Shown: positions 46,101 to 54,951 of the stretch, in pieces | Position numbering within the stretch: the first letter of the stretch is position 1 | How the letters are laid out: every line of letters starts with the position of its first letter | Notes under the pieces: generated by a model | Databases searched by the model: none | Seen by the model: the letters and a program-made list of their open reading frames with translations, nothing else | Told to the model about the DNA's origin: nothing | Made by a program: the position numbers and the translations under genes | Assembly: GCF_000364705.1 (NCBI RefSeq) | Contig: NZ_AQOH01000111.1 | Span: 1 to 57,396 of the forward strand | DNA length: 57,396 nucleotides | Source: Pseudomonas fuscovaginae SE-1 | Lineage (GTDB): Bacteria; Pseudomonadota; Gammaproteobacteria; Pseudomonadales; Pseudomonadaceae | Direction of reading: 5' to 3'

Positions 46101-48500
46101 TCAGAACTCGTAGCGCACCTTGGCCGTGAAGGTGTCGGAGTCGAAACCGGTCTTGGCCACGTAGTTGTAGGACCCGCCAACGCTCCATGCTCCCAGGCGG
46201 TAGGTGGCGCCGACACCCAGCTCATAGCTGTCACGTGCAGGTTTGGCACCGCTGGTGGTGAACGGTGTGCCACCGAGGACGAAGGTCGAGGTGGTGCTGG
46301 CCTTGTCCGCGATCAGGTCATGCCAGGCCATGACCTTGGCTTCCGGCTCCAGCGAGCCTTGCCCCAGGTCGAAGGCCGAGGCCAGGCGCAGGCCCGCCCC
46401 CAACTCGCCGACTTCATAACGCTGGCTGCCGACACGGAGAGCCGCCGAGCTGCCTTTTTCGCGATAACCGTCCAGCGCCACGTTGGCGTAGCGGGCGCCG
46501 ACCTGGGGTTCCAGTATCAGGTGCCGGTCGATCTGCAGGGTATAGCCAGCCAGGGCATTGAGCCCGAAGAGGCTGCTGTCGTAGTCGGCCTTGGCCTGGG
46601 TGCCGGCGATGTAGCGCCTGGAGCTGTTGTCGTTCCAGCCGAATGTGGCCGAGGTGTCGACGAACCAGTGGTCGTGGGACCAGTTGCCATAGGCGGTCAG
46701 GGCGTGGCCGGTGATGTCGGTCTTGTTGCCGCCACTGGCCTTCACGTTGCTGTCCAGGTAGCTGTAGGCAAGGCCGAGGGTGGTGTCGCGGCTGAACTGG
46801 CCGTCGATGCCAACGGCAATACCGTGGCTGTTGGCGCTGTAGCCGTCGATGCCATTGCGCATGTCTTGGTCGGCCTCGCTGTTGAGCGCCTGGATCCAGA
46901 CTCCTTTCTGCGCCACTTCGTCACCCGAGGACAGGCCGTTGCGGGCAGCGCCGGAGCGGTTGGCGATGACGTTGTTGACCAGCGTCTGGCTGTTGGTCGC
47001 CGCACGCACGGTGCCCTGGTTCATCTCGGGGCTCAGGGTTTCGGCGAGCCTGGCCAGTTCGGCATCGGTGTTGGCGTTGGCGAAGGCCTTGAAGACCGCA
47101 TCGCTCTCGGTGAGATTGCCCATCACCGTGCTGGAGAACGGTTGGATGGCCATCGAGGCGTTGCGTGAACCGCCGGCGCCCTGGATATTGTGGGCCACGC
47201 TGTCCGCTTCCTTGCTGGCGACCACGGCCTTGACGGTGCTGCCGTCGACCCTGTAGCTGTTGACGTTCAGCAGGGCCGAACCCGAAGTGACCTGAATGTT
47301 TTCGCCGCCGAGCAGAGTCCCGGAACTGAGCAGGGCATATTCGGTGCCCTGGGCTGCGGTACGGAAGTCACTGGCACGTGGCTGCAACTGGATGCGGGTG
47401 CCCGGCTCGGCCTCGGTGGTTCCCGTGACGGTCAGAAGAGGGGTGGTCGGGTTGGTGTCGTTGGCCAGGAACAGGCGCAGGACTGCCCGAGAGTCCATGT
47501 CCAGGTTGCCGATGAACTGGGTCTGGGCCTTGTTCAGGGTCAGCGTGCCCTGTCCGAGATCGATCCAGGTCGCTTGCAGGGTCGAGCCATCGAACACGGT
47601 ATTGCCATCAACGTTGGCGGAAAACAGGCCGAGTACATCGCCTTTGACGGTGCCGCCGGTCCAGTTCAGCGAGGCGTTGCCGTGGGCCTGGATTGCTGCA
47701 GTGCCGCCTTCGATCAGGCCGGCCTTTTGGTTGATCTGAATGAAGGGATTGCTGCCACTCAGGCTGGCGACATTGATGGCGATACCGTCCGCGGAAATTG
47801 TACCGGTGTTGACGATACCTGCCTGGTCGAAGTTGCTTGGAGTCGCAGGCGGGAAGCTACTCTGCTCGATATGGATGGCCTCGGCACCAATGCCAGTGGC
47901 ACGGAGGGTGCCACTGTTATGAATGCCATTGAGCTGGGTACCGCTGATATCGATGCCGCGTGAGTTGAGGCCGTCGCTGCGCAGGGTACCCGTGTTGATC
48001 AGCAGGCCGCCTTGGGTGGCATCCTTGAGGATGACGCCTTCGGCCCCTTCACCGCTGGCAATGATGTTGCCACTGTTGCGGATGTCTCCAGTGACATCGC
48101 TCTGCTCGAAAATCACACCCCAGCTGTTCTTGCCCTGGACGCTGATGGTGCCTTCGTTACTGAAGTCGCCATGGACAGAGGGGCGAATCGAGTGGCTGGG
48201 GTCGAAGTACAGGCCGGTACCATTGTCGCCATTCACGTTGATCGATGCCTTGTTGGTGAAGTTGCCAAGGACCGTGATCGCTTGCAGGTCACCAACGTCG
48301 ATATCGTCGAACGGCGTGGCGTGCTGACTGGTGATGCTTCCGATCAGCGTGACATTATTGAAGGTCTGCTGGTCGATGACAAAGCGGCCCTGGCCCAGGT
48401 CGTGAGTCACATCGGGAATGGGAGCGGCGTGGATGACGGTGGGGCAGGCAGCGGCAACGGCGAGTGCCAACAGCGTGCGGCGCAGACAGGGGGTACTCAA
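46101..48500 (-). CDS. Type V autotransporter (beta-helical passenger)
   Basis: This surface protein of about 799 residues is placed at a TTG start (48500): GGAAGGAC lies 7 nt before it and the product has a clean signal peptide, STPCLRRTLLALAVAAA to IHA-AP. An ATG 40 codons upstream (48620) lacks a ribosome-binding site and adds an Arg-rich stretch. The passenger (about 30-520) has beta-helix repeats (NSGNIIASGEGAEGVIL; INTGTLRSDGLNSRGIDI; NTGTISADGIAINV). The C-terminal 255 residues are a barrel starting KGVWIQALNSEADQ and ending AKVRYEF. No protease or lipase motif was seen, so adhesion is the likely role. It follows flp and a receiver gene on the same strand. Confidence 0.88.
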   Translation of the reverse strand: MSTPCLRRTLLALAVAAACPTVIHAAPIPDVTHDLGQGRFVIDQQTFNNVTLIGSITSQHATPFDDIDVGDLQAITVLGNFTNKASINVNGDNGTGLYFDPSHSIRPSVHGDFSNEGTISVQGKNSWGVIFEQSDVTGDIRNSGNIIASGEGAEGVILKDATQGGLLINTGTLRSDGLNSRGIDISGTQLNGIHNSGTLRATGIGAEAIHIEQSSFPPATPSNFDQAGIVNTGTISADGIAINVASLSGSNPFIQINQKAGLIEGGTAAIQAHGNASLNWTGGTVKGDVLGLFSANVDGNTVFDGSTLQATWIDLGQGTLTLNKAQTQFIGNLDMDSRAVLRLFLANDTNPTTPLLTVTGTTEAEPGTRIQLQPRASDFRTAAQGTEYALLSSGTLLGGENIQVTSGSALLNVNSYRVDGSTVKAVVASKEADSVAHNIQGAGGSRNASMAIQPFSSTVMGNLTESDAVFKAFANANTDAELARLAETLSPEMNQGTVRAATNSQTLVNNVIANRSGAARNGLSSGDEVAQKGVWIQALNSEADQDMRNGIDGYSANSHGIAVGIDGQFSRDTTLGLAYSYLDSNVKASGGNKTDITGHALTAYGNWSHDHWFVDTSATFGWNDNSSRRYIAGTQAKADYDSSLFGLNALAGYTLQIDRHLILEPQVGARYANVALDGYREKGSSAALRVGSQRYEVGELGAGLRLASAFDLGQGSLEPEAKVMAWHDLIADKASTTSTFVLGGTPFTTSGAKPARDSYELGVGATYRLGAWSVGGSYNYVAKTGFDSDTFTAKVRYEF

Positions 48501-48675
48501 CGGAAATGTCCTTCCATGGGAGTTTGACAGGGTTCGGGCGCGGAGCCGTTCTGTCAGGCGTCCATGCCGGCTGCGCAGCAGGGGGGCTGCTTTCAGCGGC
48601 CGATAATCTACAGTGGCCATTATTTTGATGCCACTGTTTCCTGTTGAAAAACTGGCGTCAGAAATTCAATGAGGG

Positions 48676-49089
48676 TCAGGAACCCACGACATGGATCCGC
48701 GGCTGCGGGAACAGGTTGTTGAGGGTTTCCAGCAGGCGCACGTGATAGATGGGCTTGCGGAACAGGTCCAGTACCTGCAGACGCAACATGTCGCTGACAT
48801 CGTCCATGTCGGCATGGCCGGAGGTCACGATCACCGGCAGGTGCTGGCGCGAGGTGTGCTCGCGCAGCCGTTTGATCAGCGACATGCCGCTCTCCTCGGG
48901 CATGCGCAGGTCGGTGATGACCAGCGCGATGTCGGGGTGCTTGGTCAGGTGGAACAGGGCCTGCTTGACCGAAGTCGCGGTGAAGCAGGAGAACCCTTCT
49001 CCTTCCAGCAACTCGGCCAGTTCCAGGAGTGCATCCTCTTCGTCATCCACTAGAAGGAGCTGTTGGCGTGGGGGAACAGAGGAAGTCAT
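48676..49089 (-). CDS. Single-domain response regulator
   Basis: This 137-residue protein is a receiver alone. The acidic pocket is LLLVDDEEDALLEL, the acceptor Asp is in ALVITDLRMPEESG, the switch Ser/Thr in VIVTSGHADM, and the Lys in DLFRKPIYH. It has no output domain. It lies between flp and the autotransporter on one strand, 69 bp after flp. It may relay phosphate from, or compete for, the PprA-like kinase at the other end of the locus; this is inference from position. Confidence 0.88.
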   Translation of the reverse strand: MTSSVPPRQQLLLVDDEEDALLELAELLEGEGFSCFTATSVKQALFHLTKHPDIALVITDLRMPEESGMSLIKRLREHTSRQHLPVIVTSGHADMDDVSDMLRLQVLDLFRKPIYHVRLLETLNNLFPQPRIHVVGS

Positions 49090-49128
49090 GAACGAGTCCT
49101 GTAACTGATTCGTTTGATGAGTGTAGCG

Positions 49129-49142
49129 CCTCTTCGAAGAGG
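49129..49142 (-). promoter_or_regulatory. Small stem-loop between flp and the receiver gene
   Basis: CCTCTTCGAAGAGG is a perfect palindrome able to form a 5-bp stem with a TCGA loop, 16 bp after the flp stop. Without a T-tract it could act as a stabiliser of the pilin mRNA or a partial attenuator keeping pilin more abundant than downstream genes. Confidence 0.4.
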
Positions 49143-49158
49143 AAAGTAACGCTGGAGT

Positions 49159-49350
49159 TCAAGTCCCCAGGCCTGAGGATATGCCCTCGAACAATGACTT
49201 GATCTTGCCGCCGATCCCGGTGGACAGTCCTGCAATCACTACCGCCACCATCGCCGCCACAATCGCATATTCGATACCGGAAGCGCCCTCCTTGCGATTA
49301 ATGAAAAGCTGAGCCTGCACATACAACCTGGTCACGAAATCAAGGATCAT
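49159..49350 (-). CDS. flp: Flp type IVb prepilin
   Basis: This 63-residue pilin precursor carries the Flp motif: a basic leader ending NRKEG, cleavage expected at G/A, then ASGIEYAIVAAMVAVVIAGL with the essential Glu-Tyr pair. AAGGAG lies 7 nt before the ATG. The leader of about 22 residues is long but in range. It is divergent from rcpC and would be processed by the FppA peptidase encoded at 55834. It is the major subunit of the Tad pilus. Confidence 0.94.
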   Translation of the reverse strand: MILDFVTRLYVQAQLFINRKEGASGIEYAIVAAMVAVVIAGLSTGIGGKIKSLFEGISSGLGT

Positions 49351-49654
49351 CTGACAACTCCTTACGCTTTTAAACGCTGTATCAGCCGCCTTAAAACATG
49401 GTTTCCCTATGCCATCACAGCATCGTCAACAAAGCGGCGGGCAACAACTGTAAGAAAGGATTAGTCATAAAGTATTAATGCGAAGGTTGACGCCGATAAA
49501 CGTCGGTTTTCTTTCTCTTGTCCGTGGATATTTTCGGTTGGGTAATGGCATTTCGTCCTAGCTGGACTACCTTCAAATAGCGAAAAAGTTGATGTTCATA
49601 GCTGCCTGAATGCGATGGTTTCGCGGGTCGCGCAGTAGGAAAGGGAGAGCCGTC
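49351..49654. promoter_or_regulatory. Divergent flp/rcpC regulatory region
   Basis: This 304-bp gap is AT-richer than its flanks and must hold both promoters, in known cases controlled by PprB. No PprB site could be assigned. GACGCCGATAAACGTCGG at 49489-49506 can form a short stem followed by TTTTCTTTCTCTT, a terminator-like or attenuator element in the rcpC direction. No sigma-54 (GG-N10-GC) motif was seen. Confidence 0.4.
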
Positions 49655-50587
49655 ATGAACAGTCGGGTGACCATGGGGCTGGCGGCCATCTTGTTGATCG
49701 CAGCCCTGATTGCCGGATACTGGGGGCTGATGCTCAGCCATCCGTCGACGCCTGTGGCCCCGGCCGTGACCGCGCCGGTGGACAACCAGGCCGTGGCCAG
49801 CGCCGAGGATCCGGCACGCCAGCCGGTGGTGGTGCTGGCCCACGATGTCCCTCCCTTCATTCCCCTGACCGCCGCGGACCTGGTGGTCGAGCGGCTGCGC
49901 ATCGCTCCGCCCGGCAGTCTCGGCTCGTTGCAGGAGGCGGTGGATCGCATTCCGTGGCGCCCCCTGAAGGCTGGAACCTGGCTCAGCGACGAGAGCTTCC
50001 AGGCCGGTGGCGCGCTGGCGCGCATGATCCGCGCCGACGAGCGGGCGCTGGCGGTAGCCGTGGATGAGGTGATCGGCGCCGGCGGGCAACTGACTCCCGG
50101 TGACTACGTCGATGTGCTGCTGTTTCTGCGCCAGGATGCCAGCAACCTGCAGCAGTCGGCCCAAGTGGTGATTCCGGCGATGCGCCTGCTCAGTGTCGGC
50201 GATCAGCAGGGCCTGACCAACGATGGCAAGCCCGCGTCGGCGGTGAGCGCCGGCGAGCGGGCCAATCAGGAACTGCGCCGCGCATCCGCCCGCACCGTGG
50301 TGCTGGCGGTTCCCGAGCAACTGTTGAGCCGGCTGATGCTGGCGACCCAGGTCGGCACCCTGCGTCTGGCGGTACGCAGTGCCGACGAGAACCTGCTGCC
50401 GCGCTACTGGGCGGGCGAGAAGGTCGGTGCCGACCACCTCAAGGCGGCCAGTGCCGAACTGTTTCAGTTCAACCAGTTGGCCCTGGCCGGACCAGCCAAG
50501 GGGCAGCCCCCGGTTGTCGAGAGCGGCGGGCGTGGTCAGGGAGCGGTGGTGATCCGTGGCAACCAAGCCAGTCCAGCAACGCCCTGA
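49655..50587 (+). CDS. rcpC: Tad pilus assembly protein RcpC/CpaB
   Basis: This 310-residue periplasmic protein starts MNSRVTMGLAAILLIAAL with AGGGAGA upstream and is anchored by one helix. A SAF-type domain follows at about residues 60-120 (PVVVLAHDVPPFIPLTAADL), then the RcpC/CpaB domain with LTPGDYVDVLLFLRQD and RTVVLAVPEQLLSRLM. RcpC is thought to steady the secretin channel. The expected secretin gene rcpA does not follow; a 29-codon frame lies there instead. Confidence 0.9.
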   Translation: MNSRVTMGLAAILLIAALIAGYWGLMLSHPSTPVAPAVTAPVDNQAVASAEDPARQPVVVLAHDVPPFIPLTAADLVVERLRIAPPGSLGSLQEAVDRIPWRPLKAGTWLSDESFQAGGALARMIRADERALAVAVDEVIGAGGQLTPGDYVDVLLFLRQDASNLQQSAQVVIPAMRLLSVGDQQGLTNDGKPASAVSAGERANQELRRASARTVVLAVPEQLLSRLMLATQVGTLRLAVRSADENLLPRYWAGEKVGADHLKAASAELFQFNQLALAGPAKGQPPVVESGGRGQGAVVIRGNQASPATP

Positions 50588-50605
50588 CCTGCAAGGAAGC
50601 TGCGG

Positions 50606-50695
50606 ATGAATGGATCCCTGTCGAGTGTCAAGCGAGTGTTCCGGGTCTCGTTCCCCGGGCGTTTGTCGGAGCAACGTACTGGATTATCGAAATGA
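50606..50695 (+). pseudogene. 29-codon frame in place of the secretin gene rcpA, possible deletion scar
   Basis: AAGGAA (50593-50598) lies 7 nt before an ATG at 50606, a good start site 18 bp after rcpC. The frame reads MNGSLSSVKRVFRVS (a basic, signal-like beginning) and after 29 residues ends RTGLSK with a stop that overlaps the tadZ start as ATGA. In other Tad loci rcpA stands exactly here. Retaining both a proper start and a coupled end is what an in-frame internal deletion would leave. That these residues come from rcpA cannot be proved from the window alone. Confidence 0.45.
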
Positions 50696-51879
50696 GCCAG
50701 AGCCTGAGCCAGACTTTTCTGGCAATCACCCGCAACACCACCGACCTGGAATGGCTGCAGGGTGCCCTGGCACCGCTGGGCCAGGTGGTCAGTGCCGGCG
50801 GCAGTCTCGACGAGTTGCTGTCGCTGGTGGACGTCACCTTTGCCGGGCTGATTTTCGTCGGCCTCGACCGGGAGAACCTGGTGGCCCAGAGCGCCCTGAT
50901 CGAAGGGTTGCTGGAAGCCAAGCCGATGCTGGCGATCGTCGCCCTCGGCGACGGCATGGACAACCAGTTGGTGCTCAACGCGATGCGTGCCGGTGCGCGG
51001 GACTTCGTCGCCTATGGCTCGCGCTCCAGCGAGGTGGCCGGGCTGGTCCGGCGCCTGAGCAAGCGCCTGCCGGCGGTGGCGCCGAGTGCGCAGATGGGGG
51101 GCTTCACCGTGCTCTACGGTGCCCAGGGCAATGCCGATGGCGCTCTGCTGTCCACTCACCTGGCTCTGGTGGTGCAGAAGAGCGGGCAACAGACCCTGCT
51201 GCTCGATCTCGGCCTGCCCCGGGGGGACAGCCTGGCCTTGCTCGGCCTGGAGAGCTCGTTCCATTTCGGCGACGCGCTGCGTCACCTGCGCCGCCTGGAC
51301 GCGACGATGATCGACAGTGCCTTCACCCGCACCGAAGAGGGCTTGCGCATCCTCGCCTATGCCAGCACCGACGACCCGCTCAAGCGCACCAGCGCCGCCG
51401 AGCTGTACATGTTGCTCAGCGCCCTGCGTCAGCACTTCCAGCACATCATCGTCAATCTCACCGGGCAGTCCGACAGCGAGGCCCTGCGGACCTTCGTCAG
51501 CCACTGCGACAAGTTGCTCTGGTACACCGACCAGAGTGTCCTCGATTGCCGACGCAACCTGACGATCCTCAATCTGTGGCGGGAGAAGGGCATGAAACTC
51601 GACCACGCGCGTTTACTGGTCGACCGTTATCTGAAAAATGTCTCGCCGGATTCCGACACCCTGGGCAAGACCTTTGGCTTTCCGGTGCTGTCGGTGCTGC
51701 CGTTCAGCGCCGAACTTCGCCTGAACGCGAAGAACCAGGGCCAGACGCTGTTCGAGCTGGCCTCGCGCGAAGCCCTGACCCATGGGCTCAAGACCCTCGG
51801 CGAGCGTCTGGCCAAGCGCTCCGAGGGGCGTACCAAGACCTCTGAACGCTGGCTCAACCGTATCTGGGGGAGCAAGTGA
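50692..51879 (+). CDS. tadZ: Tad pilus localisation protein TadZ/CpaE
   Basis: This 395-residue cytosolic protein has an N-terminal receiver-like domain (about 5-125; ALGDGMDNQLVLNAMRAG) and a C-terminal MinD/ParA-like ATPase fold. The Walker A loop is degenerate (YGAQGNADGALLS instead of KGGxGKT), as in several TadZ proteins. DLGLPRGDSLALLG and QSVLDCRRNLTILNLW follow. TadZ places the pilus machine at the cell pole. Its ATG overlaps the upstream 29-codon frame. Confidence 0.88.
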   Translation: MSQSLSQTFLAITRNTTDLEWLQGALAPLGQVVSAGGSLDELLSLVDVTFAGLIFVGLDRENLVAQSALIEGLLEAKPMLAIVALGDGMDNQLVLNAMRAGARDFVAYGSRSSEVAGLVRRLSKRLPAVAPSAQMGGFTVLYGAQGNADGALLSTHLALVVQKSGQQTLLLDLGLPRGDSLALLGLESSFHFGDALRHLRRLDATMIDSAFTRTEEGLRILAYASTDDPLKRTSAAELYMLLSALRQHFQHIIVNLTGQSDSEALRTFVSHCDKLLWYTDQSVLDCRRNLTILNLWREKGMKLDHARLLVDRYLKNVSPDSDTLGKTFGFPVLSVLPFSAELRLNAKNQGQTLFELASREALTHGLKTLGERLAKRSEGRTKTSERWLNRIWGSK

Positions 51880-53153
51880 TGGGCGAGAGACTGTTCGGCG
51901 GCCAGAACCGTGGAACGGCTGGCAACGCCGACCACGAAGGGCTCAAACTGGTGCTGCATCGCTACATCATCGATGCCATCGAGGAGTCGGGGAAGAACCT
52001 GCTCGAAGGCTCGCGCCAGATCCTGGCGCAGTTCGTCATCGACAAGGTCGGCGAGTATGTGTCGCGCCTGCACCTGGCTATTTCCCGTTATGAGATGGAG
52101 CGGCTGGCGGAGGAGATCGTCGACGAACTGACCGGCTTCGGTCCGCTGGAGGTGCTGCTGCGCGATACCGCGGTCACCGAGATTCTGGTCAACGGCCCGC
52201 ACCGGGTGTTTCTCGAGCGCGACGGTCTGCTGCACCAGAGCGACCTGCGCTTCATCGACGATCACCATGTGGAACGGGTCATCCAGCGGATCCTCGCGCC
52301 GCTCGGACGTCGACTGGACGAGTCGTCGCCGATGGTCGACGCGCGGATGCCCGACGGCAGCCGGGTCAACGCGATCATTCCGCCGATCGCTCTGGACGGC
52401 CCCTGCCTGTCGATCCGCAAGTTTCGCAAGGACATGCTCAAGAGCAACGATCTGGTGGCGATGCAGACCATCGATCAGGCCATCCTCGAGTTCTTCCAGG
52501 ACGCCGTGGGCAAGCGCTGCAACATTCTGATCAGCGGCGGTACCGGCACCGGCAAGACCACCCTGCTCAATATCCTCAGCCAACTGATCAACCGCCACCA
52601 GCGTCTGGTCACCATCGAGGACGTCGCCGAGCTGCAGCTCAACCATCCCCATGTGGTGCGCCTGGAGACCCGCCCGCCGAATGCCGAGGGCCATGGCGAG
52701 GTGCGTTCCAGCGACCTGATCCGCAACGCCTTGCGGATGCGTCCGGACCGGATCATCCTCGGCGAGATTCGCGGCGTGGAAGTGCTCGACGTGCTGACGG
52801 CGATGAACACCGGTCATGACGGCTCGATGAGCACGGTGCATGCCAACAATGCCCAGGACGCCTTGCTGCGTCTGGAAACCCTGGTCGGCTTGACCGGACG
52901 CCAGGTGGCGGAGAAGACGCTGCGCCAGATGATCTGCGCGGCGCTGGATGTGGTGATCCAGTTGACCCGCCTGCCCGATGGCCGGCGCTGTGTCAGCGAA
53001 GTGGTGGAGGTGGTCGGGGTTCGCGATGACATCTATGTCACCAACACCCTGTTCCGGCTCGATCGCCGCAACGGTTTCAGTTTCCAGCGCGATGCCGTCA
53101 ACCCGGCGGGCGACAAGCTGCGACGCGAGTCGCACCTGGGGTTCGACGATTGA
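51879..53153 (+). CDS. tadA: Tad pilus assembly ATPase TadA/CpaF
   Basis: This 424-residue hexameric secretion ATPase powers pilus assembly and possibly retraction. Walker A is [14 protein letters not shown] at about residue 218, the Asp box [10 protein letters not shown], Walker [16 protein letters not shown], and the His box [15 protein letters not shown]. The ATG at 51879 overlaps the tadZ stop by one base, with GGAG upstream. All catalytic motifs are intact, so the motor is not decayed. Confidence 0.95.
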   Translation: MGERLFGGQNRGTAGNADHEGLKLVLHRYIIDAIEESGKNLLEGSRQILAQFVIDKVGEYVSRLHLAISRYEMERLAEEIVDELTGFGPLEVLLRDTAVTEILVNGPHRVFLERDGLLHQSDLRFIDDHHVERVIQRILAPLGRRLDESSPMVDARMPDGSRVNAIIPPIALDGPCLSIRKFRKDMLKSNDLVAMQTIDQAILEFFQDAVGKRCNILISGGTGTGKTTLLNILSQLINRHQRLVTIEDVAELQLNHPHVVRLETRPPNAEGHGEVRSSDLIRNALRMRPDRIILGEIRGVEVLDVLTAMNTGHDGSMSTVHANNAQDALLRLETLVGLTGRQVAEKTLRQMICAALDVVIQLTRLPDGRRCVSEVVEVVGVRDDIYVTNTLFRLDRRNGFSFQRDAVNPAGDKLRRESHLGFDD

Positions 53154-53165
53154 GGAGACCCGACC

Positions 53166-54062
53166 ATGCTCGCTCCGCTGTTGCTTGGTGTCATCTGTCT
53201 GCTGCTGCTCGGCTCTTCGCTGCGGCTGTTCTACCTCGCGATGCGCAAGACCGGCAACGAGCGGGTGCTTGGCCGCCTGACCGAGGGGCAGCCGGAATTC
53301 GTGACGGTCGCCAGCACCGCCAGCCCGCTGAGGAACCGACTGGACCGCCTGTTCCTGCGTGCCGGGCTGGACCGCCCGGGTGAGCGGCTGGTTCTGTGGC
53401 TGATGATCTGGATGGTGCTGGTTTTCCTGGGAGGGCTGGCGGTTGGAGTGTTCGGCCTGGTGGCGATGCTGGTGCTGCCGCCGCTCGGCCTGCGCGTGTT
53501 CGTGGGGTGGCGTTATCGGCGGCGGGTGCGGCGGATCGTCGAGCAGTTGCCGCAGATGCTCGACTATGCGGTGCGCAGCCTGAAGTCCGGGCGGACCCTG
53601 GCCGATGCGATCCTCGGTGGTATCGAGGCATCGGCCGATCCGTTGCGCGAGTCCATGGTGCGTATTCGGCGCAACGTCGAGCTGGGCGTCAGCCTGCCGG
53701 AGGCGGCCAGCGACTTCGCCGAGTTCTATGAGCGGGAGGAGTTTCGCTTCCTGGCCCTTGGCCTGAAGGTCAACCACCGTTATGGCGGCAATGCCAGCGA
53801 GCTGCTGGAAAACCTGATGAAGCTGATCCGCGAGCGTGATCAGGCCGCGCGGCAACTGCGCGCCATGACCGGCGAGACCCGCATGACCGCGGTGGTCCTG
53901 GCGCTGCTGCCGATCGGCGTGGCGGGTTACTTCATGGTGACCAATCCCGGCTATCTGCTGAACATGTGGCAGGATCCGAGCGGCCAGCGGATGCTGCTGC
54001 TGTCCTTCGGCCTGCAGGTGCTGGGTTGTCTGGCGCTGTGGCGCATGCTGCGGAGCGTATGA
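53166..54062 (+). CDS. tadB: Tad inner-membrane platform protein TadB
   Basis: This 298-residue protein has an N-terminal helix (LLLGVICLLLLGSSLRLFYL), two central helices (VLVFLGGLAVGVFGLVAML), a T2SSF domain (EQLPQMLDYAVRSLKSGRTL; SLPEAASDFAEFYEREEF) and a C-terminal helix pair. It forms the inner-membrane platform with TadC. It starts 12 bp after tadA and is followed after 1 bp by tadC. Confidence 0.93.
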   Translation: MLAPLLLGVICLLLLGSSLRLFYLAMRKTGNERVLGRLTEGQPEFVTVASTASPLRNRLDRLFLRAGLDRPGERLVLWLMIWMVLVFLGGLAVGVFGLVAMLVLPPLGLRVFVGWRYRRRVRRIVEQLPQMLDYAVRSLKSGRTLADAILGGIEASADPLRESMVRIRRNVELGVSLPEAASDFAEFYEREEFRFLALGLKVNHRYGGNASELLENLMKLIRERDQAARQLRAMTGETRMTAVVLALLPIGVAGYFMVTNPGYLLNMWQDPSGQRMLLLSFGLQVLGCLALWRMLRSV

Positions 54063-54063
54063 G

Positions 54064-54951
54064 ATGGCCCTGCTGATGAGTCTGCTGCTGTTTCTCGCCG
54101 CCCTGGTGCTGATCGTGGGTGATGTATTGCACAAGCGTCAGCGCGAGCGGGCGGTGACGGAACGCTTGCAGGGGCACATGGTGCGCGAGCGGCACAAGTT
54201 GGGCGATTGGCTACGGATGCTGGGGGAGACCCGTTTCGGCCAGCGCTCGGTGAGTATCGACAACGAAACCCAGGTGCTGCTCAACCGCATCGGCTGGCGC
54301 AAGGCGAACCAGCGCTCGTTGTTTGCCGCCTGCCAGATCGGTATGCCGGTGCTGGTGCTGGTGTTCGTCCTGCTGGTGCAGGGGGTGTTCTTTTCCGAGC
54401 TGGAGTCGCCGTGGATCGCGCCGTTCCTCGGTCTGGCCGCCGGCTATCTGCTGCCCAAGCGCCTGCTGGTCATGGCCGCCGCGCGGCGGCAGCAACAGGT
54501 CACGGTCGAGGTTTCGACCTTCATTCCGCTGCTGCGCATTCTCTTCGAATCGGGCATGGCCGTGGAGCAGGCGTTGCGGGTGCTCGCCAGTGAGTCCCGG
54601 CAATTGCTGCCGGTGCTGAGCGGTGAGTTGCAACTGGTGCTGGCCAGGGTCGATTCCGGTCTGGAACTGGGCGAGGAGCTGGGCAAGATGGCCCGGTTTC
54701 TGGCGGTCGACGAGTTCGACGATACCTGTGTCATTCTCCAGCAACTGCTCCAGCAGGGCGGCGGGGCGATGAAGTCGTTGCTGTCGCTCAAGCAACTGCT
54801 CGATGACCGGCGCCTGACCCGCCTGCAGGAGTACATCTCGAAGATGTCGGCGAAGATGTCGGTGGTGATGATGGTGTTTCTGTTTCCGGCGTTGCTGATC
54901 GTGCTCGCCGGGCCGGGTTTTACCGCCTTGAGCAAGGCCTTCACGTCTTAG
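54064..54951 (+). CDS. tadC: Tad inner-membrane platform protein TadC
   Basis: This 295-residue T2SSF protein pairs with TadB. It shows an N-terminal helix (MSLLLFLAALVLIVGDVL), a platform domain (TFIPLLRILFESGMAVEQAL; CVILQQLLQQGGGAMKSLL) and a last helix (MMVFLFPALLIVLAGPGF). Its stop overlaps the stop of the convergent pprB gene by 4 bp, leaving no space for tadD and tadG, which follow in P. aeruginosa. Confidence 0.93.
   Translation: MALLMSLLLFLAALVLIVGDVLHKRQRERAVTERLQGHMVRERHKLGDWLRMLGETRFGQRSVSIDNETQVLLNRIGWRKANQRSLFAACQIGMPVLVLVFVLLVQGVFFSELESPWIAPFLGLAAGYLLPKRLLVMAAARRQQQVTVEVSTFIPLLRILFESGMAVEQALRVLASESRQLLPVLSGELQLVLARVDSGLELGEELGKMARFLAVDEFDDTCVILQQLLQQGGGAMKSLLSLKQLLDDRRLTRLQEYISKMSAKMSVVMMVFLFPALLIVLAGPGFTALSKAFTS

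Noticed and set aside
48501..48620. ATG at 48620 as autotransporter start
   Set aside because: No ribosome-binding site, and it adds an Arg-rich 40-residue stretch before a perfect signal peptide that has its own GGAAGGAC and TTG.
51112..51180. Degenerate Walker A of TadZ taken as evidence of a dead gene
   Set aside because: Several TadZ/CpaE proteins lack the canonical loop and still function, and the rest of the frame is intact.
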